Shown piece by piece: positions 29,202 to 38,687 of a DNA stretch of 64,000 nucleotides. The position numbers and the translations under genes are program-made. Location of the stretch: NCBI RefSeq assembly GCF_900475675.1, contig NZ_LS483403.1:1729522-1793521 (forward strand), read 5' to 3'. The notes under the pieces are model-generated. The model did not search any database, had not been told where the DNA came from, and was given only the letters and a program-made list of their open reading frames with translations. This stretch comes from Streptococcus lutetiensis (lineage in GTDB: Bacteria; Bacillota; Bacilli; Lactobacillales; Streptococcaceae). Position 1 is the first letter of the stretch, and every line of letters starts with the position of its first letter.

Positions 29202-29780
29202 TTATAAAGTGCTTTCTGGGTCGTAACCTTTTTCTTTATAAAAGTCATCAATCCCTTTATTAGATTGGAACAAGTCACCTAATTCTTTATATCCATTTTC
29301 TATAAGATATTTTTTAGGGTTGGCTTGTTGGAGTACTCTTTCACGGTCAATATGAGCTACTGTACTAATGTTTAAACTTGAAATCTGTTCTAAGAGTACC
29401 TTTATTTCATTGTCACTAATAACAAAATCATATGAACGCAAGAAATTAATAAAATCTTTTCTAATTTGCTTATCGTACTCTTTTTGTAAGTCATTATGAC
29501 GTTTAAAGCTAAGAGAAGAAACGCCACCGCTACCATTATCTAAAAGTATTTCATCATTATAATATGGCTCTTTTTTATCAGAATAGCCCAGTAAATAGGA
29601 AACAGAAACATTGAACAGTTTAGCTATTTCATTGGCTTTGTCTGCTTTTATTTCATGTTTGCCATTTTCCCAGTTGGAAACAGTCAGTTTTGTAACTCCT
29701 AATAGTTCCGCAAGGTCAGCTTGTCTCATTTTATGGCCGTTATGTACGGCGTTATTCCTTATTTCTTTTAATCTATTCAT
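29202..29780 (-). CDS. Phage-type repressor, XRE family (CI-like)
   Basis: A 192-residue protein. The N-terminal helix-turn-helix (RQADLAELLGVTKLTVSNWENGKHEIKAD, about 18-50) is followed by SYLLGYSD, typical of temperate-phage repressors. The C-terminal half is unlike the usual LexA-like peptidase. It sits between the integrase and divergently arranged early genes, the standard lysogeny-module layout. Confidence 0.88.
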   Translation of the reverse strand: MNRLKEIRNNAVHNGHKMRQADLAELLGVTKLTVSNWENGKHEIKADKANEIAKLFNVSVSYLLGYSDKKEPYYNDEILLDNGSGGVSSLSFKRHNDLQKEYDKQIRKDFINFLRSYDFVISDNEIKVLLEQISSLNISTVAHIDRERVLQQANPKKYLIENGYKELGDLFQSNKGIDDFYKEKGYDPESTL

Positions 29781-29895
29781 ATATCTAAGTACCTTTCACG
29801 TTAGATTATAACACAAAAAAAGTATAAAAAATATATTTTGTCTCTTGGCAATATATAGAAAACTATGTTAAAGCAATTCGCCGAAACCAAGCAGA

Positions 29896-30031
29896 CATGC
29901 AACTTACAGCGAAACAAGCAGGGGAACAGATTGGTGTGAACCATATCACTTATAGGAAGTTACGCTCGGGCGGGGAAGTTAGAACAAAGACTTTTGAGAA
30001 AGCCATGGCTTGATTGGTTAAAGATTATTAA
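29896..30031 (+). pseudogene. Remnant of a Cro-like small HTH protein
   Basis: Opposite the repressor, a frame without a good start reads IENYVKAIRRNQADMQLTAKQ, then AGEQIGVNHITYRKLRSGGEVRTKTFEKAMA, then TGA and LVKDY-stop. The TGA stands where Trp would fit. This layout and a helix-turn-helix-like stretch suggest a broken cro gene. ATG at 29896 is the only start. Confidence 0.4.
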
Positions 30032-30099
30032 ATATAAAAAAGCGTAAAAAATCCCTAATATTCAAAATTACAATAATGGGATAAAGGAGGAAATTTTAT

Positions 30100-30747
30100 A
30101 TGGAAATTATTAAACGAGAAAAAGGGGAGTTCGGAGAGATTAAAATTGACTTCTATTTGAACAAAGATAGAGCAATCTTAGTTACTATCGAACAGTTGGC
30201 ACAAGGGTTTGGTTACCAAAGTAAAAGAGCAGTTGAAAAAATGTTAGAGCGTAACCCATACCTAAGGGAAAGTCAGTATTCAATCGTTACTAAGGTACCC
30301 TACAGTACGGGCGGTACCCAAGAAACACGTTTGTTCAATAAACGAGGTATCTTTGAAATTGGCATATTGTCCCGAACTGAAAAAGGTAAAGTTTTCCGAG
30401 CTTGGATATATGACTATATCGAAGAATTAGAGAAAGAAAACGCTAATTTTCGCTTTCAACGAGCCTTAGAGAAACCAACACACAAAACATTGAACGAGGC
30501 TATCAGTAAATGGGACAACGCTCCTAAAATGGCTTTCCCAACGGTTAACAACTTACTTCTAAAACTATCAACGGGTAAGAATAAAGCAAAACTAACCGAG
30601 GATAGAGGTGGTAAAACGGGGCTTGATTGCTTAACAAGCGTGGAACTAGCAAAATATCAAGCTTATGAAAAAGCGGTTATTTCAATGATTGAGCTGAACA
30701 TGGAATACAGTGTTATCCGTGATACATTGTCACAAGTTCAGTTATGA
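30100..30747 (+). CDS. Antirepressor-like protein (BRO-N type)
   Basis: A 215-residue protein. The N-terminal 110 residues (KIDFYLNKDRAILVTIEQLAQGFG, then NPYLRESQYSI and RLFNKRGIFEIGILSRTEKGKVFRAW) have the features of BRO/Ant N-domains. The C-terminal half is helical. AAAGGAGGAAATT before the ATG is strong. In phages such proteins bind DNA or inactivate the repressor; here it is the first full early gene. Confidence 0.72.
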   Translation: MEIIKREKGEFGEIKIDFYLNKDRAILVTIEQLAQGFGYQSKRAVEKMLERNPYLRESQYSIVTKVPYSTGGTQETRLFNKRGIFEIGILSRTEKGKVFRAWIYDYIEELEKENANFRFQRALEKPTHKTLNEAISKWDNAPKMAFPTVNNLLLKLSTGKNKAKLTEDRGGKTGLDCLTSVELAKYQAYEKAVISMIELNMEYSVIRDTLSQVQL

Positions 30748-30818
30748 AAGCAACAAAAAAGGCTTGAGTGACAGCTCAAACCAAAATGAAACTTGAAAAA
30801 TATTAGATAAAATAAAAC

Positions 30819-30850
30819 ACTACAGCGGGCAGGCTATGAGGGTTTTAGGA
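30819..30850 (+). repeat. Direct repeat B, copy 2
   Basis: Matches 29091-29121 in the same direction with few changes. It lies just after the antirepressor gene and before the small-gene run. Confidence 0.55.
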
Positions 30851-30926
30851 TTATCTTCTATGCTTATATTATAGTATAGGAACAGCGTTATATCAATGCT
30901 TAAGGCGTTTTTAGAAGGGTAATCAG

Positions 30927-31124
30927 ATGAAACTGTTATTTGAAAAAGTGAACGATTATGACTATAACAACACGGGTCAATTTAAGTGTTATTACATGCT
31001 AACAACACCTAATAGGGATAAGTTTTGGCAGGGTAAAAAGTTCCCCGAGTGGGAATTGGATATCCTTGCGAGCGAGGGTAAGACTATCAAAATTGTTAAC
31101 ACTATTGATTTACATTTAGATTAG
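30927..31124 (+). CDS. Unknown 65-residue element protein
   Basis: AGAAGGGT precedes the ATG. The protein has several aromatic residues (DYDYNNTGQFKCYYMLT) and no motif I recognise. It begins the set of small genes with short gaps, which probably form one early transcript. Confidence 0.6.
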   Translation: MKLLFEKVNDYDYNNTGQFKCYYMLTTPNRDKFWQGKKFPEWELDILASEGKTIKIVNTIDLHLD

Positions 31125-31136
31125 AGAGGGCAGAAT

Positions 31137-31385
31137 ATGAGAACAGATGAATTAAAAGAACTTGAAAAACTTGGATTTGAATTAAGTGACTTACTACCAA
31201 GATTAGAGATGATACAACACGCTAGTGAGGCGGTAACAGCACTGAACCGGAAAGCAGATAACACCACTACAGCATATTTTGCTACCAAAGTTCTTTCGAA
31301 TATTTACACGCAAATGCAAAAATTGAGCGCTGAAATTGATGACATTGCTTTTAAACTAATCAACTTTGAGGAGGAGGCAGAATAA
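31137..31385 (+). CDS. Unknown 82-residue coiled-coil-like element protein
   Basis: A GAGAGGG site precedes the ATG; 12 bases separate it from the previous gene. It is acidic and helical (LKELEKLGFELSDLLPRLEM, then SAEIDDIAFKLINFEEEAE). No family known to me. Confidence 0.6.
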   Translation: MRTDELKELEKLGFELSDLLPRLEMIQHASEAVTALNRKADNTTTAYFATKVLSNIYTQMQKLSAEIDDIAFKLINFEEEAE

Positions 31386-31431
31386 TGATTTGCCAAGAAA
31401 TCAATTTACCAATTTGGGACAGTTGGTTCTT

Positions 31432-31590
31432 ATGGAGTTTTGGTTGTTAGCGTTGGTTTTATTGCTATATATCAAGCCCAGAGAGGACGTTAAACAAGAG
31501 ACTAAAGAAACCACACACAGACCACGTCAAAGAGCGATACGGGGCTTACATTCCAACTGTATGGCAAACGTTACAACTAAGGAGGTATAA
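31432..31590 (+). CDS. Possible 52-residue single-helix membrane peptide
   Basis: A hydrophobic start (MEFWLLALVLLLYIKP) and a polar tail. The frame is open upstream to 31366, but a TTG there would sit in the GGAGGAGG site of the preceding gene. Weak support; no family known. Confidence 0.35.
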   Translation: MEFWLLALVLLLYIKPREDVKQETKETTHRPRQRAIRGLHSNCMANVTTKEV

Positions 31591-31593
31591 GGA

Positions 31594-31749
31594 ATGTACG
31601 AGCAAGAAAAAGACTTTATTTATAACATGATTGACCTAGCAGATAATGCAATTTTACAAGGTGATAAACACCACGCGCTAACTAGCCTTTACTTTATCAA
31701 GAAAGGTTTAGAGAGTTTGATTGTAGGATTGGGGGCAGACAATGACTGA
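31594..31749 (+). CDS. Unknown 51-residue element protein
   Basis: AAGGAGGTATAAGGA stands before the ATG. The peptide is MYEQEKDFIYNMIDLADNAI and onwards. It overlaps the next gene by 8 bases, which points to coupled translation. Function unknown. Confidence 0.6.
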   Translation: MYEQEKDFIYNMIDLADNAILQGDKHHALTSLYFIKKGLESLIVGLGADND

Positions 31750-31882
31750 TAAAGAATTATACAAGATTGCTATTTGTATCGAGAAACAAGCAACGCCCGA
31801 GGAATTAGAAGAGTTTAAGCGATTAAATGCGCGTGACCGTTTGAATTGGGTTACCCGACAAATTCGAAAAATGGAGGTATGA
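31742..31882 (+). CDS. Unknown 46-residue element protein
   Basis: Starts MTDKELYKIAICIEKQATPE; acidic N-half, basic C-half. GGGGGC precedes the ATG. It overlaps the previous gene and ends 4 bases before the next. Confidence 0.6.
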   Translation: MTDKELYKIAICIEKQATPEELEEFKRLNARDRLNWVTRQIRKMEV

Positions 31883-31886
31883 CCGT

Positions 31887-32162
31887 ATGGAAATTAATCT
31901 CCTAAGCAATGAAACAGAGCAAGCATTAATAGGTGGTATTTTAACTAAGGTTGGTACTTATCTAGAACGATATGAAAGCTTAGAGAACCCATTAGGGATA
32001 ATCTCACAGCGTGAGGCAACCGAACGCCTAGAGGTATCTTATCCTACTTTGAGACGTTGGGAGGCTAGAGGGCTTAAACGTTACACGCCTCCTATTGCTG
32101 ATACTAAGTTGGATAGAACTTTTGAAAGTATCGCTAGAAAGGAATATTCAACAAGAATTTAA
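31887..32162 (+). CDS. MerR-like HTH protein, C-terminus altered
   Basis: A 91-residue protein. REATERLEVSYPTLRRWEARGLKRYTPP is a helix-turn-helix of the excisionase/MerR type. After ADTKL the sequence loses the usual ending and reads DRTFESIARKEYSTRI, as if frameshifted. GGAGGTATGACC precedes the ATG. It could act as excisionase or replication-control protein. Confidence 0.55.
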   Translation: MEINLLSNETEQALIGGILTKVGTYLERYESLENPLGIISQREATERLEVSYPTLRRWEARGLKRYTPPIADTKLDRTFESIARKEYSTRI

Positions 32163-32178
32163 GGAGGAATTATTATAA

Positions 32179-32768
32179 GTGCTATACATTGAACAATTGG
32201 AAGAAGAAATTAAAGAAGAGCAACAAAATAGCGATAAGCAACCTAAAACAATGAACGAGCTTTACAATCTACCAGGCAAACAAGAAGGGTTTGATGGAAT
32301 CGCCTTTCTTGTTTTCAATTGCTTAGGAAGCTTCTTGATGATGTTAGAAGATGATGAATTACATTGTCAACCAAAGCCAATCGAGGAAGATAGCGACTTG
32401 GATAATGAAGCTAATAAAACACTAGCCTATGACGAGTTAGTAAAGAAGTAGAGGATAGCGACAAGGGAGCGCGTGAGAATGCTCATGATGATACTATTCA
32501 TGAGTATATTGACAAACGAACAGAACAACTAAAGGAACAAGCAGCGTCTGAGGAATTAGCTCACAAGGTTGCGTTATATGAGAGTGAGTTGTTAGATTAT
32601 GCAGAACGTTTGTTAAGTGATGAACCATTGAACGCAAATAGTGAAACAGCAATCGGAACGTTTGATATGTTAGATGATGAAGCGATTGACTGATTCAAGT
32701 CTGTAGACGTTGATAATGAGTATCAAGGTTTGGAGTATTACAATACAAGTCTAAACAAAGAAGATTAA
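32179..32768 (+). pseudogene. Acidic element gene broken by a frameshift and a nonsense codon
   Basis: The first part (32179-32451, GTG start behind AAGGAGGAATT) ends VKK-stop. One base later in frame the protein goes on EVEDSDKGARENAHDDTIHEY to 32690. There TGA appears where Trp would fit, then FKSVDVDNEYQGLEYYN to 32768. The joined product would have about 196 residues and be strongly acidic. I do not recognise it. Two lesions suggest decay of the element. Confidence 0.6.
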
Positions 32769-32815
32769 AGCAAAGTCTGTTATCATAGTATCAACAGACG
32801 AGACAGCAAAGGCAA

Positions 32816-32854
32816 GAAAAGAAGCTTACTGATTATCAGTAGGCTTCTTTTCTT
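32816..32854 (+). terminator. Strong hairpin terminator
   Basis: A nearly perfect 18-19-bp stem (AAGAAAAGAAGC...GCTTCTTTTCTT) ends the small-gene run. Its T-rich arm is on the plus strand. Confidence 0.75.
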
Positions 32855-32909
32855 GGATAGTGAAACGAACCGTGAGAAAACACGCGCTTACCTTGGTTAT
32901 TATTCGGAA

Positions 32910-33185
32910 ATACCCCATTAATTCTTAATGGGACTTGGTATTGTTTGTGTTCTACAACGCCACCCTTTTCTATGTGTGATTTTCCCTTTTTGAGTTTTCT
33001 AGCATGTTATTATTAGCCCCTAAAATGTCCTGTATGATGTTTTAAGTGATTGGGGTATAAATTATTTATATCGTCCGAGTGTTTAAACTGACCCCAGCCC
33101 CTATCTCGTACCAAGGAGAGCCACCACAAGGTGTTTTTCTTACACCGCAGACCAATTTTTCAGATTTTTAAGGGGTGTCATCACT
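32910..33185 (+). repeat. Long diverged direct repeat A, copy 1
   Basis: Blocks at 32910-33002 (CATTAATTCTTAATGGGACT, then TTCTACAACGCC) and 33092-33133 (CCTATCTCGTACCAAGGAGA, then CACCACAAGG) recur in the same order and direction at about 40511-40728. The rest of 32855-33512 contains no supported gene. Confidence 0.7.
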
Positions 33186-33512
33186 TGCATTGAGTTTTGT
33201 TATTATGCTATTTGTTAGGTAACTAATAATATGATTAACTCAGTTTTTAGGTATCAAAAAAGACCATGGATAACCCACAGTCCGAAAGCGAATATTTGGT
33301 AAATTCAATGTAGAAAAAGCCCTGTCACGCAAGCCCTCGTAAATATGAAACGCTACTAAATATCATAACATTTTCTATATTTATTTTGGCTTTGTGCCAA
33401 TACATATATTATAACACAAAAAGGTAGAACCGTCCTACCGCCTCCACAGAAAACCGTTTCATAGGCGTTAGAAAGGCTCTACCAGCTTACATTATAGCAC
33501 AGGAGGCAGATA

Positions 33513-33935
33513 ATGGAAATAGATAAGAAGCTGACAAATAGAAATGCTTATGAGGTTTTAAAATTGTATCGACGTTATTCCCGTATGGCTGGAGAAGAAC
33601 TTATACCCAAAATAACAGATAACTACCTATTTGAGCTTAAAATGGTAGAGTTAAATATCAAAGTGGAAAGGCAGTTACAAGCTTTTAAGGAGCTACGGGT
33701 AATTACAGAAGCTATCAATAGCATTGATAAGCAATATTTAAGGCAAATTCTTATTGAGAAGTATTGCAAATGGCACAATAAGAAAGATTATATCATCTAT
33801 GATGAACTGATGATGTCAGAGACTAATTTTTATCTGAAATTAGAGCGTGGGGTTCTTGAATTTGCCAGACATTATAAAAATGGTGAACTGTTAGTGTTTT
33901 CTTTGGAACAACTCACGCGCCACAATCAATTCTAA
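33513..33935 (+). CDS. ArpU-family phage transcription regulator
   Basis: A 140-residue protein. The C-terminal sigma-factor-like part (LRQILIEKYCKWHNKKDYIIYDELMMSETNFYLKLERGVLEFARHY) is typical of ArpU/RinA-like late-gene activators in Gram-positive phages and satellites. A GGAGGC site precedes the ATG. No late genes follow it here. It may control helper-phage or lost genes. Confidence 0.75.
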   Translation: MEIDKKLTNRNAYEVLKLYRRYSRMAGEELIPKITDNYLFELKMVELNIKVERQLQAFKELRVITEAINSIDKQYLRQILIEKYCKWHNKKDYIIYDELMMSETNFYLKLERGVLEFARHYKNGELLVFSLEQLTRHNQF

Positions 33936-34213
33936 GTCTCACAGATAGCTTGTAGAATAGCTTACAGCAACCACAAAGACTTTCCGAGGGTAATTTTATA
34001 CCAGACCAGTCTTTAGGTTAGAGTTAGCGCCTGTAGAACGTGTCTAGGAGCAAAAAAAGAACCTTGCTAGTTGCAAAGCTCCAAAATCAGAAAGTGTGAT
34101 ACATTAACGAATTTAGTTTATCAGTATCTAAAAAAGTTATTAAAAGATTATCAAGAACAATTATGTTATACCACAGCCAAACTAAAAAACCACCTTTTGA
34201 GTGCTAGTTTCTT

Positions 34214-34235
34214 GCCTGCTGAACTCGTAAAATTT
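34214..34235. repeat. 22-bp repeat C, copy 1
   Basis: GCCTGCTGAACTCGTAAAATTT is here and at about 40861-40882 in the same direction. It may mark old element ends or duplicated attachment DNA. A possible 75-codon frame (34071-34298) around it is not supported. Confidence 0.65.
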
Positions 34236-34383
34236 ACTCCCCCATTTACTCCCCCACAAAGAAATTGTATAAGGATTTATGAAAATAGAAAAAATTGAAA
34301 ACGTTATAATATCAACGTTTATAAGCATTTATGAAAATGTGTGCTTATGTCATAGCACTTTACCATAAAGTCTCGTTATTCTC

Positions 34384-35365
34384 ACTTATCACCCTCTGAG
34401 CGAGGTGAAACTAGTGCCTATTTGAAGATCGGGAAAAAGCCTGCTGAGATTGCCCGTCTATTAGGATGAAATTATTCGACAATTACCCGTGAGATTAAGC
34501 GTGGCACAGTAACACAAGTCCAAAATATAAATGGAAAACAAATTTATTATCAAACCTATTTCGCTGACAGTGGTCAACATATCTATGAAGAAAATCGAAA
34601 AAAGAATACCTACCTGAAATTGGATCAGTGCTCTCCGACTTTCTTTGAAAAACTAGATAAGGCTGTTAAATCCAATGTTCGTCGACATAGCGTAGATACG
34701 TTTGTTCATGAATACAAAGAGGAGCATCCAACAGAAACCATTCCTTCAACGAAGATATTATATTGCTATATCGCAGTTGGTTTTATTTTTATCAAGCCAA
34801 TAGATTTACCAAAGATGGTGAGTATCAGAAAGATGTCTAAATATAAAACAACAGTCAATAAGAAGACCTTTGGAAAATCTATTGAAGAGCGTCCAGAAAC
34901 GATTAATAACCATTCTGAGTTTGGACACTGGGATATTGAGCTAGTTCTCGGTAAAAAGACCAAAGGAGACGCTGTTATCATGACCTTGGTCGAACGTCAA
35001 ACACGATTTGCCTTGGCGTGTAAGCTACCAAATAAGCAAGCAGAAACCATCAATGAAGCTATAAAAAACTCTTGGCTGAACACCCGATTACTTCTATCAC
35101 ATCAGATAACGGCTCTGAATTCAGTTGCCTATCGGATTTAGAAGAGGTTGATATTTACTTCGCCCATCCTTATTCCTCTCATGAAAGAGGAATAAACGAG
35201 AACTTTAACGGTCTTTTGAGAGAGTTTCTCCCTAAAGGACAATCTTTCAACTCATTAACCGAAAAGGAACTAGCACATTATATCAAAGCTATCAATGAGA
35301 GACCTAGACGACTTCATCATTACAAAACTGCAAAATTTCTGTTTGGGCTAGCCCAAACAACCTAA
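34384..35365 (+). pseudogene. IS30-family transposase, broken
   Basis: Reading frames give HLSPSERGETSAYLKIG, a stop after ARLLG, then YSTITREIKRG, the N-terminal helix-turn-helix of IS30 transposases. The DDE region follows: GHWDIELVLGKK, then a frameshift near 35072, then SDNGSEFSCL and HERGINENFNG. One stop and one shift at least make it non-functional. Its termini could not be set. Confidence 0.85.
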
Positions 35366-35399
35366 CAATGGAAGGAAAGTTCTAAAATGAAGTTAGCCA

Positions 35400-36430
35400 C
35401 CTAAGGGTATCAAAAAACATCTCAGAGAGATATAATTGTAATCACCACAACAACAATTAGAAAGACTCTGAGATGCAACACTAAAAAGTAAACATTTAAC
35501 ACTAACTGAACGTAGAATGATTGAACATTGGCCTCAAGAAGGGCTCTCAAATCGTGAAATCGCTAGGAGATTAGCTAAAGCTCCTCAAACCATTCACAAC
35601 GAAGTCAAACGTGGTCAGGTTAGACAACAAGTGCGTAAAGGAAAATTTGAAGTGATCTACTCAGCTGATTTTGCTCAAAAAGCCTATCAAAACAATCGCA
35701 AACGTTCTGTTAAACAAGTCTCCCTAACCAAGGGACTCAAAGAAAAGATAACTCACTACATCGAACAGAAATACTCTCCCGAGATGATGGTAAAGTCAAA
35801 AGGGATACCTGTTCCCATCTCCACCATTTACTACTGGATTCATCATGGACACTTAGGATTGACCAAGGCTGATATGCTTTATCCTCGACAAGAGAAAGCT
35901 AAGAAAAAGCATGCTAGTCCCAATTTTAAGCCAGCTGGAAAGTCTATTGAGGAACGACCAGAAAGTATTAATAAGCGTGAGAATATCGGTGATTTTGAAA
36001 TTGATACGGTTATTCAAACACGGGCAAAAAACGAGTGTCTGTTGACTCTAACCGATAGAAAGAGTCGTTATCAAATCATTCGAGTCATTCCCGATAAGTC
36101 CGCGGCTTCAGTCAATCAAGCTCTGAAAGCAATCCTCAAGGATTATCAAATGAATTCTATCACAGCTGATAACGGGGCTGAGTTCAGTCGTTTAGCGGAA
36201 GTTTTTGACCCTACTCATATCTATTATGCCCACCCGTATTCTTCTTGGGAGCGTGGTACTAATGAGAATCATAATAGACTCATCCGGCGTTGGTTGCCTA
36301 AGGGAAGCAAAAATGCGACTCAACAACAAGTCGCATTTATTGAAAACTGGATTAACAACTATCCAAAGAAACTATTCAATTATAAATCTCCTAAAGAGTT
36401 TTTACAGGCTGGCTAATTTGAACTTGAAAT
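35400..36430 (+). mobile_element. Second IS30-family element
   Basis: One IS30 transposase gene with short flanks. The 13-base CCTAACAATGGAA lies on both sides (35361-35373 and 36436-36448), longer than a usual IS30 target duplication, so the exact ends stay open. The element abuts the broken IS30 gene. Confidence 0.65.
35517..36416 (+). CDS. IS30-family transposase, N-terminus frameshifted
   Basis: A 299-residue frame with the HTH (LSNREIARRLAKAPQTIHNEVKRG), the DDE core (GDFEIDTVIQTR, ITADNGAEFSRL, ERGTNENHNRLIRRWLPKG) and a normal C-terminus. The family N-terminus is expected about 15 codons earlier at ATG 35473, but one base is missing between M-Q-H and SKHLTLTERRM. Without that stretch it would start at the internal ATG. 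It may be weakly active or dead. Confidence 0.8.
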   Translation: MIEHWPQEGLSNREIARRLAKAPQTIHNEVKRGQVRQQVRKGKFEVIYSADFAQKAYQNNRKRSVKQVSLTKGLKEKITHYIEQKYSPEMMVKSKGIPVPISTIYYWIHHGHLGLTKADMLYPRQEKAKKKHASPNFKPAGKSIEERPESINKRENIGDFEIDTVIQTRAKNECLLTLTDRKSRYQIIRVIPDKSAASVNQALKAILKDYQMNSITADNGAEFSRLAEVFDPTHIYYAHPYSSWERGTNENHNRLIRRWLPKGSKNATQQQVAFIENWINNYPKKLFNYKSPKEFLQAG

Positions 36431-36685
36431 TTGGCCCTAACAATGGAATACTAGCCTATTCAAGAACTTGTTGCACTTGACTTGACAATGTGGTAATTAT
36501 TTATTAATATAAAACTGGCACTTTTGGAATCGTATATTTTGTTAAAATGTAGAAAATTTGAGGCATTGTATCATAAGTAGACTGAATCTTAGTTATTTAC
36601 TCTCATGGGAACTCCTTAAAATTGATTGCTTCAAATTTTTTTCTATTACTACCAATTATTAAGGAATTTTACTATATTTAAATAC

Positions 36686-36693
36686 TTGAAGGA
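36686..36693 (+). repeat. 8-bp target duplication of the IS982 element, left
   Basis: TTGAAGGA here and at 37602-37609 flank the IS982 ends. It includes the ribosome-binding sequence of the downstream gene. Confidence 0.75.
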
Positions 36694-37601
36694 ACCCGTG
36701 GTGCTAGTTCATTTCAAAACACAATAGAAAGCGCAAATGGACTATACTGTAAGTGATGAAACATACAGGAGGTTAGTCCAAATGAGCCACTTACAGTATA
36801 CTGCTAAATCTCATCATTTACAATGGAATGTACACCAATTATCACAAATTTGTCATCGCTTCTACCAAAACTACTGTCCAGATTCCTTCAAACATCGGCA
36901 TAATGTTAGTTTAGCCAAAGTTTCAGATGAATCAATTCTTATCTTACTTTTGTTACAGGCTGAACTAGGCATAACGTCACAGCGTCATTTCTACAGCATC
37001 TGCCACCTCTTTCCTTGTGGACAGCTACTAGAAAGAAGTCGTTTCAATTGTCGGTCAAAACAATTGATTTGGCTCGTCCAATTAATCCGAAAAGCTATGA
37101 GTGAAATGCTTCCATCTGATAAACTAGCCATTATAAATAGTTTTCCTTTACCACTTTGCCAACCTGTTTGCAATCATAGAGCTATCATTTTAAAAGGCTT
37201 AGCCGATATTGGCTACAATGCCTCTAAACATCTTTGGTTCTACGGCTTCAAAGTTCATATTCTGGTGACCTTATCTGGTTATATTGTGACCTCTGTTGTC
37301 ACGCCAGCCCCTGTTCATGATATCAAGGTGGTCTATGAACTTATTAGAGGGATGTAAGCAATCGGCTATCCTAGGTGATTTAGGCTACCTGAGCAGTGAA
37401 CACAAGAAGGACTTAGAACAACAAGGTTACTATCTATGGACGTCGTTTCGTAAAAACATGACAGAGACCGAAGAACATAACGATTGGAAAGTGATGTCAA
37501 AGAGACATTAGCTAGAATCCTAGCCGGACTACAGTTACGAATTGAACAAATTATTCTGGCTCATAACTTACGCTATTTTGAAATGAACTAGCACCACGAG
37601 T
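36694..37601 (+). mobile_element. IS982-family insertion sequence (decayed)
   Basis: 908 bases with 23-bp perfect inverted repeats (36697-36719 and 37576-37598; CGTGGTGCTAGTTCATTTC) and ends ACC/AGT next to an 8-bp target duplication. It inserted directly before the FUSC-like gene, so that gene lost its upstream DNA but kept a copy of the AAGGA site through the duplication. Confidence 0.88.
36782..37591 (+). pseudogene. IS982 transposase, broken
   Basis: The frame from MSHLQYTAKSHHLQWNVHQLS runs to about 37345 (KVVYELIRGM-stop), shifts to KQSAILGDLGYLSSEHK, and after a deletion near 37500 ends LQLRIEQIILAHNLRYFEMN at 37591. Two lesions at least; the element cannot transpose by itself. Confidence 0.85.
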
Positions 37602-37619
37602 TTGAAGGAATTATTTTAT

Positions 37620-38687
37620 ATGCACTTTTACCAACTATTACAATTAGATCCTCTAACCTTAAAGCAAAAGATACATGATGTTGATAATAAGAAACAAAAA
37701 CTTCAGCTTATAGCTTGTCTTTTTATAAGAGCAATTTTATTAGTCTCCTTTGCTATTTTTTGGATAAGCTCTCTAAATTTTATATTTGGTAAAGATACTT
37801 CATCGTTTTCACTTATTCTATTTTGTATTCTATTAACTTTACGTTTTGTACCATTTGGCTATAGAGTAGGTCATTCTCTAGTAGGATTAGGAATTGTTTT
37901 TATTATACTTTGGTTAGCTCCGTTCATTTCTTTAATAGCTTATCCATTTATCCAATTCATACTTCATTTCATTTGTTTATTGCTTTTATTTTTTATCACC
38001 GGTAAAGAGCCCCAAATGGGTAACCCCGGATTATACTCCTTTTCCTATCTATATTTAATTGGAACAGTACACTATATATCCAATACTCAAGTAGTACATT
38101 CCTTTTTTATTTTATTATTTTCTTATGGACTTTTTGCTATCATCTTCTATCATAAACATAAATTTTCAAATGAAAACATTTCCTTTATTCATATAATAAA
38201 AGAAAATAGACATATAAATAACAAAAATATTTGGTATTTTTACTATGCGTTCGGAATTAGTTTATTACTCTTTCTAGGAACTTATTTACGAATTGATAGA
38301 TTTATGTGGTCGACTTTTGCTTGTTCCTCTCTATTTTCTGGATATAACACTTTTAAAATTTCTGAAAGAGCAAAAGAGCGAGTTATTGGAATCTTTGGAG
38401 GATCAATTTTATCAGGGTTACTTCTGCTTCTTATTCCAATAAATTATCTTGGAATGTTAGGCGGAATATGCTTAGGATTTTGTGCAACATATAAAAACAA
38501 AACGATTTTTAATTGTATTGGAGCAATCACTTCAGCAACATTAATATTTGGACTAAAAACAACGGTACTCCTACGAATAACACTTAACTTATTAGGAGTA
38601 GGGTATGCTTTTTTATATCATCTTATATTCGTAAATATTACTGGGTCTTTAATGAAAAAAGGAAAAAAGAGGTTGGGCAAAAACTAG
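37620..38687 (+). CDS. FUSC-like integral membrane protein, 3' end cut by an IS
   Basis: About 355 residues with roughly ten membrane helices in two halves (about 35-170 and 205-345) separated by a polar segment (about 175-205). The pattern and the start HFYQLLQLDPLTLKQKI fit the streptococcal FUSC/aromatic-acid-exporter-like proteins. ATG 37620 is chosen; AAGGA before it belongs to the IS982 target duplication. The last residues (RLGKN) are encoded by the IS1182 end, so the native C-terminus is lost. It probably is cargo of the element. Confidence 0.65.
   Translation: MHFYQLLQLDPLTLKQKIHDVDNKKQKLQLIACLFIRAILLVSFAIFWISSLNFIFGKDTSSFSLILFCILLTLRFVPFGYRVGHSLVGLGIVFIILWLAPFISLIAYPFIQFILHFICLLLLFFITGKEPQMGNPGLYSFSYLYLIGTVHYISNTQVVHSFFILLFSYGLFAIIFYHKHKFSNENISFIHIIKENRHINNKNIWYFYYAFGISLLLFLGTYLRIDRFMWSTFACSSLFSGYNTFKISERAKERVIGIFGGSILSGLLLLLIPINYLGMLGGICLGFCATYKNKTIFNCIGAITSATLIFGLKTTVLLRITLNLLGVGYAFLYHLIFVNITGSLMKKGKKRLGKN

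Noticed and set aside
29896..30031. A functional Cro repressor
   Set aside because: No proper start and an in-frame TGA; kept as a remnant.
32855..33512. Possible replication gene between the acidic pseudogene and the ArpU gene
   Set aside because: Frames are short and broken; the region is explained better by repeat A.
34071..34298. 75-codon frame in the mobile element
   Set aside because: No ribosome site, and it runs through repeat C and the CTCCCCCATT stretch; composition is not protein-like.
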